From the IMG/VR virus record IMGVR_UViG_3300042569_002782, positions 46,490 through 110,489 of that record: a DNA stretch of 64,000 nucleotides, one strand, 5' to 3'. The DNA comes from a virus. A model generated the notes under the pieces. The model was not told where the DNA came from, did not search any database, and worked only from the letters and a program-made list of their open reading frames with translations. Position 1 is the stretch's first letter; each line of letters opens with the position of its first letter. Position numbers and translations under genes: made by a program. This document shows, piece after piece, positions 1 to 9,667 of the stretch.

Positions 1-1455
1 GGCCTTAATGTGGAAGCTTCTCTTCGTAGGATCCATCCTAACATTATTAGGATCTAACGCAATATATGAGTCGTAATTGGCAATTGTATTGGTCCAAGTT
101 TTAGGGCCTGAATTATACTTCTGCCAACAGCTTAAGTCCCTCTGCAAACTAACTCCAGTAAACTGAGCTGTAACCATGGATTTAAATCCAGTCACATCAT
201 TACCGTCAGCATTGATACCGCAAAGACCATAGGCCGACCGTACAGAGCAGTTGAAGATGTACGGAGACGCCCCCATGATGCCATCTGTATCTTGTTCTGG
301 AGTGCCTGGTGGTTGAGGTGCAACAATCTCTGTTTCCCCGGGATTGACAGGAACGTCAGGGTAGGACTGAGCGAAAATTGTCTGAACTTTTGCATAGTAA
401 TCGTCCAAATCCGTATCAGAAACGAACGAAAAACAATCTAGGAGGTGATGACTATCGGAAAGACCTTCCTGGTCCTTGAAAGTGAAGTTAAAGAAGAATC
501 CCCCACCAGTAATCCTTAGGATAGACCCCCGATCGGTATCAATATCCCCCGTCTTTGGCGGGACGTATAGGGGTCTGATCACAGTTTTCCTCAGATCTTC
601 ACCGATGACTGATACGCCCCTAGGAAGAATAACACCGGGGTAATTCACGCTATTCATGGCCCTTAATTGGGCGTCAGACGGAATGGTATCGTTTACCCAG
701 GCTGAAACGGACGCGCTACCAATGGCATTATCAATCAATGCAACCCCTGCAGCACACTTAATCACAAAACGATCGAATGACTGAGAATCCTGACCTAGGC
801 CATTTTGAATTCTAGCTACTTCTAACGCAGCTCTTTGGAGGGTTTTGAAGGGTTTTTGAGCAGTGTAGCCAGCCTGCGTCATTTGGTTGGTGACAACTGG
901 TGTTGCAGTACCGTCGTAAATTCCGGTTACATAGATATCACTCCCGATTTGAGAGTTCACGTAGAGAGTATAAGTTCCTGTGAGAAGGGCTTCGTTTAGG
1001 TCAGCAGGGCCATAGGATGTCTGGGTCCAATTGCCACCGTAATTTATAAATAGATTACCATTCTCACTGTTCCAATATAAACCACCTTCTGGGGCTCCCC
1101 CTAAGCTTGTTCCGATAACCGGGTTAGTAATGGAAATAGGCAATGCGGCTTTGAGGTTAGAAGCGTTAGTACCGTCCTCCACTAAGCCAAAGCCAGGGAC
1201 CCTGCCCCAGGATAAATTATTGCCACTCCTAAAAACTAGTTGGCCATTGACCAGTGGGGAATTGGGCCATTTATATGAATTAAATGCCGTAAGACTATTG
1301 GTCTTCACAACTCCCACGGACGAATCAGATGAGAAATTTATGGTACCATCAGGTAAAATCTCAACTCCTACGCCTGCTTTAACACCTTGGACTTGGTCCT
1401 CAAGAACCTCACCCTGGCTTGCATCCCCAGCTATGTATTGGGCTCTGGTTAACAT
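1..1455 (-). CDS. Tail-fibre or baseplate-type structural protein (partial, C-terminus beyond window)
   Basis: The frame is open from the ATG at 1455 to the window edge, giving at least 485 residues starting MLTRAQYIAGD. Residues about 270-330 carry the block PRGVSVIGEDLRKTVIRP, followed by YVPPKTGDI and a glycine/phenylalanine-rich strand. The upstream neighbour has the matching block PSGISIVGLDLRKCVV, so the two are paralogs. In phage proteins this kind of block often opens a beta-helical fibre or baseplate module; that is family knowledge, not a search result. A second ATG 13 bases upstream is in another frame and closes. The gene is the last one in the window and lies 44 nt after the preceding stop codon, with a GGGTAAAA motif in the gap. 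The exact virion role is unknown. Confidence 0.8.
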   Translation of the reverse strand, partial: MLTRAQYIAGDASQGEVLEDQVQGVKAGVGVEILPDGTINFSSDSSVGVVKTNSLTAFNSYKWPNSPLVNGQLVFRSGNNLSWGRVPGFGLVEDGTNASNLKAALPISITNPVIGTSLGGAPEGGLYWNSENGNLFINYGGNWTQTSYGPADLNEALLTGTYTLYVNSQIGSDIYVTGIYDGTATPVVTNQMTQAGYTAQKPFKTLQRAALEVARIQNGLGQDSQSFDRFVIKCAAGVALIDNAIGSASVSAWVNDTIPSDAQLRAMNSVNYPGVILPRGVSVIGEDLRKTVIRPLYVPPKTGDIDTDRGSILRITGGGFFFNFTFKDQEGLSDSHHLLDCFSFVSDTDLDDYYAKVQTIFAQSYPDVPVNPGETEIVAPQPPGTPEQDTDGIMGASPYIFNCSVRSAYGLCGINADGNDVTGFKSMVTAQFTGVSLQRDLSCWQKYNSGPKTWTNTIANYDSYIALDPNNVRMDPTKRSFHIKA

Positions 1456-1480
1456 CTGATTTTTTCATCTAGTATGGTTA

Positions 1481-1488
1481 TTTTACCC
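1481..1488 (-). promoter_or_regulatory. GGGTAAAA intergenic motif (candidate late promoter element)
   Basis: The motif reads CGGGTAAAAT on the minus strand and ends 25 nt before the ATG at 1455. It fills most of the 44-nt gap between two structural genes. Its role is inferred from recurrence, not from a known promoter. Confidence 0.45.
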
Positions 1489-1499
1489 GCACCGGGTGT

Positions 1500-4400
1500 T
1501 TACTGTATGATACCAGCACCATCAGCAAGTTCTAGAACAATGCTGGGACCCCATTTCAAGAACGAGGGAGCACCATATTTACCTGACGGGCAAGTTATAA
1601 ACTCAGCGTTAGTTATGACCCTGATGTTTATTGTGGTGCCTTCTGCGGGGCCTTCGGTGAATATTATTTTAGATCCCTCCACCCGGTATGAGTAGGCACT
1701 TTCGGGCGCACCTGGGAAATAAGGTATCTGCATAGCCCCACCTAAACTCACCATGATACCCTGAGAACTCACCGAAGCAGCATTAACGGGTCTTGGCAAA
1801 GTTTCCCCAACATCAAAATATCCATAAGTCAAGTCAAACTCGGTTTTTACACCATTGAATTGACTAGAGATTGAATTTAAAGAATATACTTGAACGGGGT
1901 AAACCGATTGAATAGCCCAGAAAGAGGAGGTACAAACAGTTCTAACATCGAATATAGTACCAACTGCAAGAGCCTCAGAGAAGGTAATCTCCATCTCCGA
2001 ACCAGAAAGCCTGGTCATGGTGTAGGAATAGGGCTCCAAGGGGCCAACAGTCGTAAGAGGCAATTGCTCGGTACCACCTAAGAATACAAAAGTATTATTG
2101 GCATTGATGTCAAATGGGGTCAAATTAATTGTAGGATCTTTTGATACCAGAGTAAAGGAGAACCTGACGCCATCAATTTGTTGACCATCTTTAATCTTCA
2201 GGGGCACCATTTGCAAGGTTCTATTGTCGTCATCAGATGTAATGATTCTGATGTCACTTACTGCCCCCGGTAAAGGGGCTTCACTGAAGGTTATTTGATT
2301 ACCATTAACTGTATAGTTATTGCCGGGCACTTGGGTGACAGCACCCAGGATTGCAAAAATAGAGTTAGCCGAAAGCTGAGATGGGGGAATAGGTACTCCA
2401 CCTTTAGTTAAAGTGAAGGTTGTTGTTGTACCGTTGAATAGAGACGTAATCGAATCCGCTGAATATACGGTAACTTGCCCAGGAAACTCCACGAATGGCT
2501 GTTGCTCGTAAATCTGTTGATTTATTGGGTTTGCGGAAGGATTGATTTGTTCGAAGTAGTTGGCTGTGAGGGCCTGTCTTTGGGGGCCAAAAATGATGAT
2601 CTCACCCTTATCGTTAACACCCGTAATTGTCAACCTGCCACTCCACAAAGTAGTTGCTTGAAAGTCAGCCGCTAATTTTCTTGAGATGTCATTTGTTTGG
2701 AATTTAGGTAAGCCACGGGAATAGTTATAGTGCCCAGTGTATGCCCACGTATGGGTATTAGCTATGACTATAGAGGGTTGATTGAACTCTACAGGCCACC
2801 TGCTGGTAGTTAGAGCGTATCCACCGGCTTCAGGGGTCAACGGTAGAGACCCAATACGCAAGAGCCTTTCTCCCCAATATTTAGGTTGGAGATAAGTCAG
2901 CAAAGACTCCGAGGAATACCCCATAATCTGAAAGAACCTTAGTATTGCCCTCTTGGTGTTGGACCAATTGGGGTCATACAACCCAGGTTCAGGGATTGGA
3001 TTAGTGCTGCAAACTCTAACAGAAGTTTGAATGGGCCAAGGATTTGGAATGGTACCGGAAGTAAAGTAGAAACTATTACCAGAGTTAAGTCTGATGGCCC
3101 TGATTATAGACCCGGAGATGCCTACTACTCGGACAAATTCATGATTGGTGTCATTTCCGATTCTAACGATGGAAACGGTTTGCCTTGGGTTCTGCAAAAC
3201 ACTGGCAGATAAGACAGAAAATTCAACTATTTCAGGTCCGTATCTTTGTGTGGGGCCGGGTAATTGTTCAGTTTGTATGACTTCCAATGGGCTTACTAGG
3301 AAAGTTTCTGGCCCGGTAATAGAGTCCTTGAGGCAAATGCCAAGAGACTCGGACCCATCATCATCGTCGTACTGATTATTAACTGGGTAGGTGGTGTAAG
3401 GATTGGTAGACCCACGGAAGTAAGTAGAATTTGTATAAATGGACGAGTATTCATCAGCAGCATATGACCCCTGGAAAGTCTGACTGACCAAGTCCTGTCT
3501 TTCTAAGGTACTAGTATCGACAAATGGAGAATTGGTTGATGTTGGGGATAGTTTCTCTGGGCCAGATGTGGGCTGGAAGTTACTAGCTTCCCCATAGTAA
3601 ACTGAAGTCCAATAATTATTTTCCGCAGCATACCAGTTTCTATTGGCATATGTGGTGTAGGTTCCCGATGGGTTATCAAAGGTAAGATAACTACCGCTAT
3701 CAGGGTCATAATTCTGCACCCAGGGCCTATCATAATCGGATGCTGTTATTGTAACGTAATATTCTATGTCCTGATTACCGTCCCCAATCAAATAATTAAA
3801 CTGAGGTGAGGACCCTAAAATTCCAGTCTCTACTGCATCAACAGTAAATATGCGGCCCCATCCCCCCAGTACCCCTGGGTCAAATTGGACATTTGGCCTT
3901 AAACTCGATGACCCGAGAATCTGACTGCTTTGGTTGAGACGTAGAACATCACCTATTTGAGGGGAGATGGCATTAGATGATGTATTACTTAGCACCATAC
4001 TGTAGGACTTCTCAATGTCACTACGTGGGTCATGGAATCGTCTAATATAGGGTACTCCTAAAACGGGAATCAAATTAACATCAGTCGGTATGGTACTATC
4101 TGATGACCTAATTCTTAACTGGGCAAATCTAGCTGGGTCGTCCTGACCGGTATTAACTGTGGGACCACCGTCTGTGGCCAGGAAACCACGGTATGTGCAT
4201 TCCTCCGTCTCCACCCAAATTGCACTGCCCGGCTTCAAAGAATAAGGTAGTAAATACCGTGGATCAAAATCCGCACTCAACTCGACTAGCTGAATTTCGG
4301 TATTAGTTGGATCGATGTAGGAGCTTACTACTCTGGATCCTAGAGAAAGAATCTTTTTGTTTTCTGACTTCTCAACTTGACCGATAGTTAAAGCTAGGGG

Positions 4401-6323
4401 CCTCTGGATGCCCTCGAAGACAAATCCTTGAGCGTTATTTTGTGCCCCACTTATTGTATTAATACCAAGGAAACCCTCAGCTTTAAAAGCTACGGACCCG
4501 AAGTTACTTGTGCTGTTAGTTAGGCTGGTGATTCCCCCATTTAGTGACCATACACCAATTGCTGGACCAACGGTGTACACAGATTGTAGTTGAGCATAGG
4601 CTCCGTTCCTCACTCTGAACCCAAAATGTCTAAAGTCTGTGTCTATGTCTACTATCCCCAGGCTAAGATTATCAGCTGTTTTCAGGTTCTGGTAGTAATA
4701 GCGTATGTTATTAATGGGTACTGAGTTTAATTCCTGAAGTTGGTCTTCAATGGTAACATCTACTATAGATGCGGGCCTTTGCGATAGGGGCTTGGATAGA
4801 TATGTATACTCAGTTAACGACCACCACTTCTGTTCAGACTCTAGAGTTGTATAAACCTCGTATGCCGTTGGGTCATTTTGTAAACTGACAGATGTGCAAG
4901 AATTAACAATGACGGACTTAAACCCAAGGATGTTAGATCCGTTAAAATCATTAAAGCACATTCCGTAATCGGACTTTAAATTTACTTGATTGACATAGGA
5001 GGATGAATTTTTTGTAGTATTTGAATTGATATTGTTCGGGAAAGCCGTATCTGTGGGGCCCACGATGACAAAATCACCTGAATTAACCAATAAATTGCCG
5101 TCAGTGACTTTACCACCGAAGAATACAGGGAAAGCCCTTTGAACCTTAGTGTAATACTCGGCTAAGTCATTTTTAGATGCCTCTTCAACTACTCTTAGTC
5201 TGTGGGCTGACCTCAAGGTGAGAGAACAGTTGAAAATTACTGCCCTGGAATTAACATTAAGTGGAATTGATGTAAATGCAACACTGGGTGCCCCACCAAA
5301 TGGCAATTGCTTTTCTGTGGATAACTGAAAAGTATATGTTGTTATGGGGATGGCATAGTATTCACCAGCAGAAAAGGATCCGGTGCTTTGGTCTATGCCA
5401 GTCGAGTACTGGGTGTCAACTAAATCATTCAATTCTAACCCATGCGGCCTCTTAGATCTAAATAACGCATAGGAATCCTGGTTGGTAACTTCGACCACTT
5501 CGATGTAGTTTACTTTGTCATTAATTGAGAAGTTGGAAAGGGACGAGTTGCCTGATAGTTTAAAAATAGAAGTTGCAGGTTGATTAACTCCTGCCAATGC
5601 AGTGGGGAAAGTATGATTACGGTATGATGGTACATATGAAGGGCAAACTACGCACTTTCTCAAATCCAAGCCGACAATAGAGATGCCGGATGGCACTATA
5701 ATGGACCCGCTCTCAGTGTTAAATTTGCTTAAATCAGATGTGGAAATATCTCCCGTTCCATAATTTGACAGGTTAAGAGAAAAATCCGATAGGCTTTGCC
5801 CAGGGCCATTATTGGCAGTGAATCTTGACGACGCCAAAAAGATTGTGTACCTATTAGATTCACTCTTCTGGGATAAACCAGCCAGTACGTTGCTGATATA
5901 AATTTTCGATAGCTCCAGGATAGCCCTTGTTAATGTCTGGTAGGGCAATGCTTGTCCATCATTGGCAATGGCATCCGAGGAGAACTGAAATTCCGGGGCT
6001 ACAAATACCACGTTACCATTACCCCCAAGAAAAGGCGCTGCGATAGACCTCCATGACCTTACAGCATCGCCTACATTCAAAGTACCGTCAACGGTATTCA
6101 ACCAGGATTCACCCCTCTCTGGGGTGCTTGTAGGGGCATCTGGTAGAACTGCCGTAGGACCAACTTTAATTACTCTTCCATCTGTTGTTCCAAAGAATAA
6201 TCCCGGTTCTTGGCTATTGGTGTTCAAACCGATTTCGCCGGGTTGCAGTTGGTTGGTAGGACGCTTACCCAGGAGACTGGATTTTGCGAAAATAATTTTG
6301 TTTGCTGATTGTTCTCTGGTCAT
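1500..6323 (-). CDS. Very large tail-fibre/baseplate structural protein, 1607 aa
   Basis: An uninterrupted 1607-residue protein starting MTREQSANKIIFAKS. The N-terminal part has the phrase QLQPGEIGLNTNSQEPGLFFG, typical of phage fibre attachment regions. Residues about 120-230 contain the module QALPYQTLTRAILEL ... PSGISIVGLDLRKCVV shared with the downstream paralog. The middle is rich in Ser, Thr, Asn and Tyr, as expected of beta-structured virion proteins. The last 300 residues hold three tandem copies of a domain of about 100 residues, each with SI.S.FNG..T.F.LT, then a phrase around LGG..Q.P, then I.FSEAP..G....IR. I infer a receptor-facing or peripheral baseplate protein. It is the largest gene in the window and lies just downstream of the effector-like genes. 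Confidence 0.85.
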   Translation of the reverse strand: MTREQSANKIIFAKSSLLGKRPTNQLQPGEIGLNTNSQEPGLFFGTTDGRVIKVGPTAVLPDAPTSTPERGESWLNTVDGTLNVGDAVRSWRSIAAPFLGGNGNVVFVAPEFQFSSDAIANDGQALPYQTLTRAILELSKIYISNVLAGLSQKSESNRYTIFLASSRFTANNGPGQSLSDFSLNLSNYGTGDISTSDLSKFNTESGSIIVPSGISIVGLDLRKCVVCPSYVPSYRNHTFPTALAGVNQPATSIFKLSGNSSLSNFSINDKVNYIEVVEVTNQDSYALFRSKRPHGLELNDLVDTQYSTGIDQSTGSFSAGEYYAIPITTYTFQLSTEKQLPFGGAPSVAFTSIPLNVNSRAVIFNCSLTLRSAHRLRVVEEASKNDLAEYYTKVQRAFPVFFGGKVTDGNLLVNSGDFVIVGPTDTAFPNNINSNTTKNSSSYVNQVNLKSDYGMCFNDFNGSNILGFKSVIVNSCTSVSLQNDPTAYEVYTTLESEQKWWSLTEYTYLSKPLSQRPASIVDVTIEDQLQELNSVPINNIRYYYQNLKTADNLSLGIVDIDTDFRHFGFRVRNGAYAQLQSVYTVGPAIGVWSLNGGITSLTNSTSNFGSVAFKAEGFLGINTISGAQNNAQGFVFEGIQRPLALTIGQVEKSENKKILSLGSRVVSSYIDPTNTEIQLVELSADFDPRYLLPYSLKPGSAIWVETEECTYRGFLATDGGPTVNTGQDDPARFAQLRIRSSDSTIPTDVNLIPVLGVPYIRRFHDPRSDIEKSYSMVLSNTSSNAISPQIGDVLRLNQSSQILGSSSLRPNVQFDPGVLGGWGRIFTVDAVETGILGSSPQFNYLIGDGNQDIEYYVTITASDYDRPWVQNYDPDSGSYLTFDNPSGTYTTYANRNWYAAENNYWTSVYYGEASNFQPTSGPEKLSPTSTNSPFVDTSTLERQDLVSQTFQGSYAADEYSSIYTNSTYFRGSTNPYTTYPVNNQYDDDDGSESLGICLKDSITGPETFLVSPLEVIQTEQLPGPTQRYGPEIVEFSVLSASVLQNPRQTVSIVRIGNDTNHEFVRVVGISGSIIRAIRLNSGNSFYFTSGTIPNPWPIQTSVRVCSTNPIPEPGLYDPNWSNTKRAILRFFQIMGYSSESLLTYLQPKYWGERLLRIGSLPLTPEAGGYALTTSRWPVEFNQPSIVIANTHTWAYTGHYNYSRGLPKFQTNDISRKLAADFQATTLWSGRLTITGVNDKGEIIIFGPQRQALTANYFEQINPSANPINQQIYEQQPFVEFPGQVTVYSADSITSLFNGTTTTFTLTKGGVPIPPSQLSANSIFAILGAVTQVPGNNYTVNGNQITFSEAPLPGAVSDIRIITSDDDNRTLQMVPLKIKDGQQIDGVRFSFTLVSKDPTINLTPFDINANNTFVFLGGTEQLPLTTVGPLEPYSYTMTRLSGSEMEITFSEALAVGTIFDVRTVCTSSFWAIQSVYPVQVYSLNSISSQFNGVKTEFDLTYGYFDVGETLPRPVNAASVSSQGIMVSLGGAMQIPYFPGAPESAYSYRVEGSKIIFTEGPAEGTTINIRVITNAEFITCPSGKYGAPSFLKWGPSIVLELADGAGIIQ

Positions 6324-6371
6324 TGCTAAAGAGCTTTCTATTTGAGCGCAAAGGCGCCCCTATTCTTACCC

Positions 6372-7569
6372 TTAATCCTTAGAGTAGTCTTTGACTCCGT
6401 CATACAAAATGTCGATAACTTTGGCAGCGTCCTTGTTTGATAGCTTGGCCCATGGGCCTTTCTCGTATGACTTCAGGGGCTGCCCAACCCGGGACACAAT
6501 CATCTGGGTAATTTCGTTGTTAGAGATGCCGTGACTCCTGAGCGCGTCGTAGACTTTGGGTAAATTATCTCTCATTTTTAATAGATTTTGAGGGGCATCT
6601 CTCTTGATTGACCCTTTATACGTCCCCATTTGGGGGTCTGTTTTTGATCTATGGTCCCCAGAAGTCAAGGGATCGGTTTTTCTAAGGTCGAAAGTCGAAC
6701 TTTTTGGCAAAAACGCTTTATTAGTAAAAACCCCTAGTGCTTCAGATAACGCGGCTTTAACGCTTTGCTGAGATAAGCCCATATCAACAAACCTGGACTT
6801 ACCGTTTTTATCGATTAAGACATTATCTCTATGGGCATCATTGTGGGCTATTCCGAGTTTATGAATCCGTGATCTCAGGAACCAGTAAGCGTCCCCTATA
6901 GTGGTTTTTCCAACTTTGTCTGAAGACTTACTAAAGTTACCATAACTCTCACCTGGCACCAGGCCCATAACTATACGACCATTTATGATGTAAACACCAC
7001 CCTCTGCCTTTGGTTTGCCTTTGGCTATTTCCCCCATATATCAGTTTAGGGCCTAGACCGGCTTTCCCTAAGATTTGAGTTATTTCCGCTTCCGTTGTAC
7101 TTACCTGGCCACGTTTAACGGCATAGCTCGGGTTTCCCTTTATCAAGAGCACAGTACCAAACCCACCTTCCCCTAATTTGGTTCCTTTACTTAGGGACCC
7201 CGACCAGTCAAATTGATCCTTAGTACCATTAATGACCCTGCCTACCTTGAAACTAGAGTCAAAATCAGAAGCATCATCTCTGGCCCATTGTGTGTTGCCA
7301 GTAATTATTTTTCCTGGCTTCTTGATTGACTCTTGATTTACTTTGGGTACAGATTTTGTGCTTGCTTTTGTGTTTGGTTCCACCCTCGCCAAGTAGTCTT
7401 CCAGACTTTCCTTGGCATCATCGATGAAACTAGCATCAATAGACCCGGATATACGGTCAATAGATTTAGATATGTCATCCCCAAAATCAACCCTACAAAC
7501 CTTTAGTCGGGCTATACATGTTGACCCGCATGATTTTCCTATATCACACCTATCCCCTTTACCAAACAC
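6372..7569 (-). CDS. Kinase-like protein with N-terminal Cys motif, interrupted by a +1 frame break
   Basis: The first part (GTG at 7569, MFGKGDRCDIGKSCGSTCIA) has a glycine loop GEGGFGTV and a lysine in SYAVKRG. The second part, in the next frame, has the catalytic loop HNDAHRDN and the metal motif VDMGLS. The two frames meet at a G5 run (7031-7035), and removing one G joins GPKLIY to MGEIAKG. The intact relative at 11457-12656 runs straight through the same point. The HxDxHxxN loop resembles Bud32/RIO and aminoglycoside kinase families more than standard Ser/Thr kinases. Substrate unknown. It could be a pseudogene, a sequencing error or a product of recoding. It follows the 7574-8008 gene by 4 nt. 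Confidence 0.7.
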
Positions 7570-7573
7570 GGAC

Positions 7574-8008
7574 TCAGCCCCCGTTTAGTAAAGTCTCTAG
7601 TCTAGCGATTCGGTTTGATACTGTGTCTATCTTTTCGGAATACGACAATTCTTCACCCGTGGCGATTCGGTGATCATCGGTATTCTTTCTGGCTAGGTCC
7701 AAGGTAGCCATCTTGGCATCAATGTCTTCGCGCTTCTTGACTAGTTCCTTAACTTGCTTCATTTGTTCTTGCAAGGATTGAAACGCACCCCTCTGACGGG
7801 AGATTTTCATTTTCTCGTTTAGGGACTCTATTTGGCTGGTTAAATCCGTATGCTTTTTCCCAAGGTCTCCATACTCGCTATAACTAGGTCGAAGGCCCAG
7901 GACTACTGTAGGCTCCATTACGGTACCTTTGGCATAATCTGTGGGCTTATGGGAATAAGCTTGGATCGCCTTATCGTATGCTTCTTTTGAGATTTTATCT
8001 TTTCTCAT
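7574..8008 (-). CDS. Small coiled-coil protein, 144 aa, unknown function
   Basis: I do not recognise a family. The sequence is highly charged and mostly helical. Residues about 50-100 look like a coiled coil, with heptad-like leucines in LTSQIESLNEKMK and MKQVKELVKKREDID. There is no signal peptide, membrane segment or cysteine pair. The stop is separated from the next gene (kinase-like) by only 4 nt, and the start lies about 22 nt after a GGGTAAAA motif. Its place among small late genes suggests a minor virion or assembly protein, which is inference only. Confidence 0.65.
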   Translation of the reverse strand: MRKDKISKEAYDKAIQAYSHKPTDYAKGTVMEPTVVLGLRPSYSEYGDLGKKHTDLTSQIESLNEKMKISRQRGAFQSLQEQMKQVKELVKKREDIDAKMATLDLARKNTDDHRIATGEELSYSEKIDTVSNRIARLETLLNGG

Positions 8009-8030
8009 TTTAAGAGTCCATTATGTTTTC

Positions 8031-8038
8031 TTTTACCC
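8031..8038 (-). promoter_or_regulatory. GGGTAAAA motif before 8008 gene
   Basis: AGGGTAAAAG lies 22 nt before the ATG at 8008 and touches the TAG stop (8038-8040) of the preceding reading frame. Confidence 0.4.
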
Positions 8039-8428
8039 TAATTGAAGTCGATGTTTTTTCTGGCCATAATGTCCATGGCTTCATTCCATTTAAATCGATT
8101 CGACCACCAGGAAGACGATGATGGTCCTTTAGCAATATTTTTTGCGTGACGGGCTTTGAATTTTTTACGCTTCATCTTCATGCGTTCAGATTCACCTTCT
8201 TTAGGTGACCCAGCGGTTTCTGCGCCCTTTTGGCCAAATTTTTTTCAATTCTTCCTCACCATCATGGCACCATTTGACCACATGGCTTTTATCATCGCCA
8301 GGTTTTGTGGGGCGAGGTTTATTACAAGCCATTTTAGACTTATCGTAAGTCTCCCCAAACTGCTCAGCAAACATGTTATAGAATGCCTCTAGGGCTTCAT
8401 CGCTGAAATTTGCACTACCGTAAAGCAT
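8038..8428 (-). CDS. Basic hypothetical protein split by a frame break at an A7 run
   Basis: The frame beginning MLYGSANFSDEALEAFYNM ends at 8201 with WVT. A second frame, open from the A7 run at 8239-8245 down to a TAG at 8038, reads FGQKGAETAGSPKEG and ends ARKNIDFN. Skipping one base at the A7 run joins EEELKK to FGQKG. The result is a protein of about 129 residues that fills the gap up to the next gene, which is otherwise empty. The C-terminal half is rich in Lys/Arg and has SSSSWW. The start overlaps the upstream stop as TAATG. No family recognised; the longer version is favoured by packing and composition, not proven. Confidence 0.55.
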
Positions 8429-8844
8429 TACTCTTTCTCTCCATGTTTCAAATAGTCTGCAATTGCTGTTAAACTGTGGGAAGCTTCTGAAATTTTTGAT
8501 GCTATCCAGGGGTCTGAGTTGCTATTGGGGGTGATCATTCCTAAGGAAGTGGCGATACTATCCTGCATTGATTTTAACTGGGCAATTAGCATACCGCCAT
8601 TAGGTTCGAAATCAGCGTCCCCTTCCCCCATGGTAAAAGTCGATGGTTTTGTGATGGGTTCTTTTTCCATACCAGGGGCAATGGCCATCTTATCCATTGG
8701 GGTAAGGTTGGGCTTTTGACCCCCTGATGCTTCACCAGATCTAGTCGCCCTGGAACCTTTAGCACCTTTGGCAGCATTCTCCACAAAATTCAAGTCAAAG
8801 CCCAAACCTTGGAGACGTTTCCAATCGTACTCAGAAATAGTCAT
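8428..8844 (-). CDS. Hypothetical protein with YDWxRLQGLGFDL N-terminal motif, 138 aa
   Basis: The N-terminus YDWKRLQGLGFDLNFVENA nearly repeats that of the 9668-10168 gene (YDWNRLQGLGFDLQFVEMA), after which the two proteins diverge. The remainder has a Gly/Ser/Lys-rich linker and a helical C-terminus (SISEASHSLTAIADYLKH-like). No catalytic motif is visible. The stop overlaps the next start (TAATG). A shared N-terminal tag on two neighbouring but otherwise different proteins suggests a common docking or targeting role. That is inference; function unknown. Confidence 0.65.
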   Translation of the reverse strand: MTISEYDWKRLQGLGFDLNFVENAAKGAKGSRATRSGEASGGQKPNLTPMDKMAIAPGMEKEPITKPSTFTMGEGDADFEPNGGMLIAQLKSMQDSIATSLGMITPNSNSDPWIASKISEASHSLTAIADYLKHGEKE

Positions 8845-8934
8845 TTTATCTCAGGAAGTAATTAATGTTACCCTGTGCGCGACAAGGATGCAATGCCAGG
8901 GGGCTCAATTAACATAAAAAATACCGTGGGTCAC

Positions 8935-9654
8935 CTAGCGAGGCCACCATTTAAATAATTTCCGGAGCGGTGATGGCTGAATGAACCGTGTCCTCATAAT
9001 TTCAGAAATCTCTAAGTATAGGCCCTCCAATGTGTCCTTATTGCTTTTTATTGTTAAATCAAATTTATTCCTCTCTTCAGTACCATACTGAACTGACAAG
9101 ATTCCAATTGGCAAATTACCCACTTTAACCATCCTATTATAGAAACAGTCAATCCCATTCCTAGACAGATAGTCCTTACAAGCTTGGGGCAACTCCTCAC
9201 TAAATTTCACAGTCAACCAATCATTTTCCTTAATCATGGCTTCAATTTCCCTTATGAAACTGCCTATTTGAATATCCTTTACCGGAGAAGCCATAGCAGC
9301 GCTATCTTTAGCTGTGTAGGTATTGGTGGTGGACATTTTTTGGAGGTGGTACCCCGTAAAATCAACTTGTCCATTATGGAAGGAACACAAAATAACCCTA
9401 GAAGCATTAGTTATGATACCAATTTGAGCCAAACAAGTGTTGATTTCCTTTTCTTTCTCGATATGATTTAGAAAGACATCCAGTTTATTTATAGTCCTAG
9501 GGGCAATCACCTTAGTAACAAGGGCCCAAAGGGCAAACCCAAGGAACAACACGGAATCGCCGGTAAAAGTGAAATTGACTGGGGCTTGGGGGGCAGGTTG
9601 AGGAGCAGGTTGCGGAGCAGGGGCTCCTTGTCTGATATTGGTTAGAGTGGTCAT
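8935..9654 (-). CDS. Single-pass membrane protein with GAF-like C-terminal domain
   Basis: I place the start at the ATG at 9654 (MTTLTNIRQGAP), 13 nt after the preceding stop, rather than at an earlier codon inside the upstream gene. A proline/alanine/glutamine-rich repeat follows (PAPQPAPQPAPQ). Then comes one hydrophobic segment (SVLFLGFALWALVTKVIA), a short helix, and a domain of about 150 residues with SRVILCSFHNGQ and LPIGILSVQYG. That strand and helix pattern resembles GAF-type sensor domains. Such a topology would put the GAF-like domain on one side of a membrane. Ligand and role are unknown. Odd for a stretch of small virion genes. Confidence 0.6.
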   Translation of the reverse strand: MTTLTNIRQGAPAPQPAPQPAPQAPVNFTFTGDSVLFLGFALWALVTKVIAPRTINKLDVFLNHIEKEKEINTCLAQIGIITNASRVILCSFHNGQVDFTGYHLQKMSTTNTYTAKDSAAMASPVKDIQIGSFIREIEAMIKENDWLTVKFSEELPQACKDYLSRNGIDCFYNRMVKVGNLPIGILSVQYGTEERNKFDLTIKSNKDTLEGLYLEISEIMRTRFIQPSPLRKLFKWWPR

Positions 9655-9667
9655 AGAATTTGGTAAA

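Noticed and set aside
1130-1459. Plus-strand ORF of 109 aa, and the many other plus-strand ORFs
   Set aside because: All overlap well-supported minus-strand genes or introns, lack ribosome sites and have odd composition; none looks real.
8201-8250. -1 slip at the A7 run as a programmed frameshift
   Set aside because: The -1 frame closes after about 14 codons with composition unlike the neighbours; only the +1 frame looks coding.
9480-9495. TATTTATA as a T4-type late promoter (TATAAATA on minus strand)
   Set aside because: It lies inside a coding region and does not recur before other genes.
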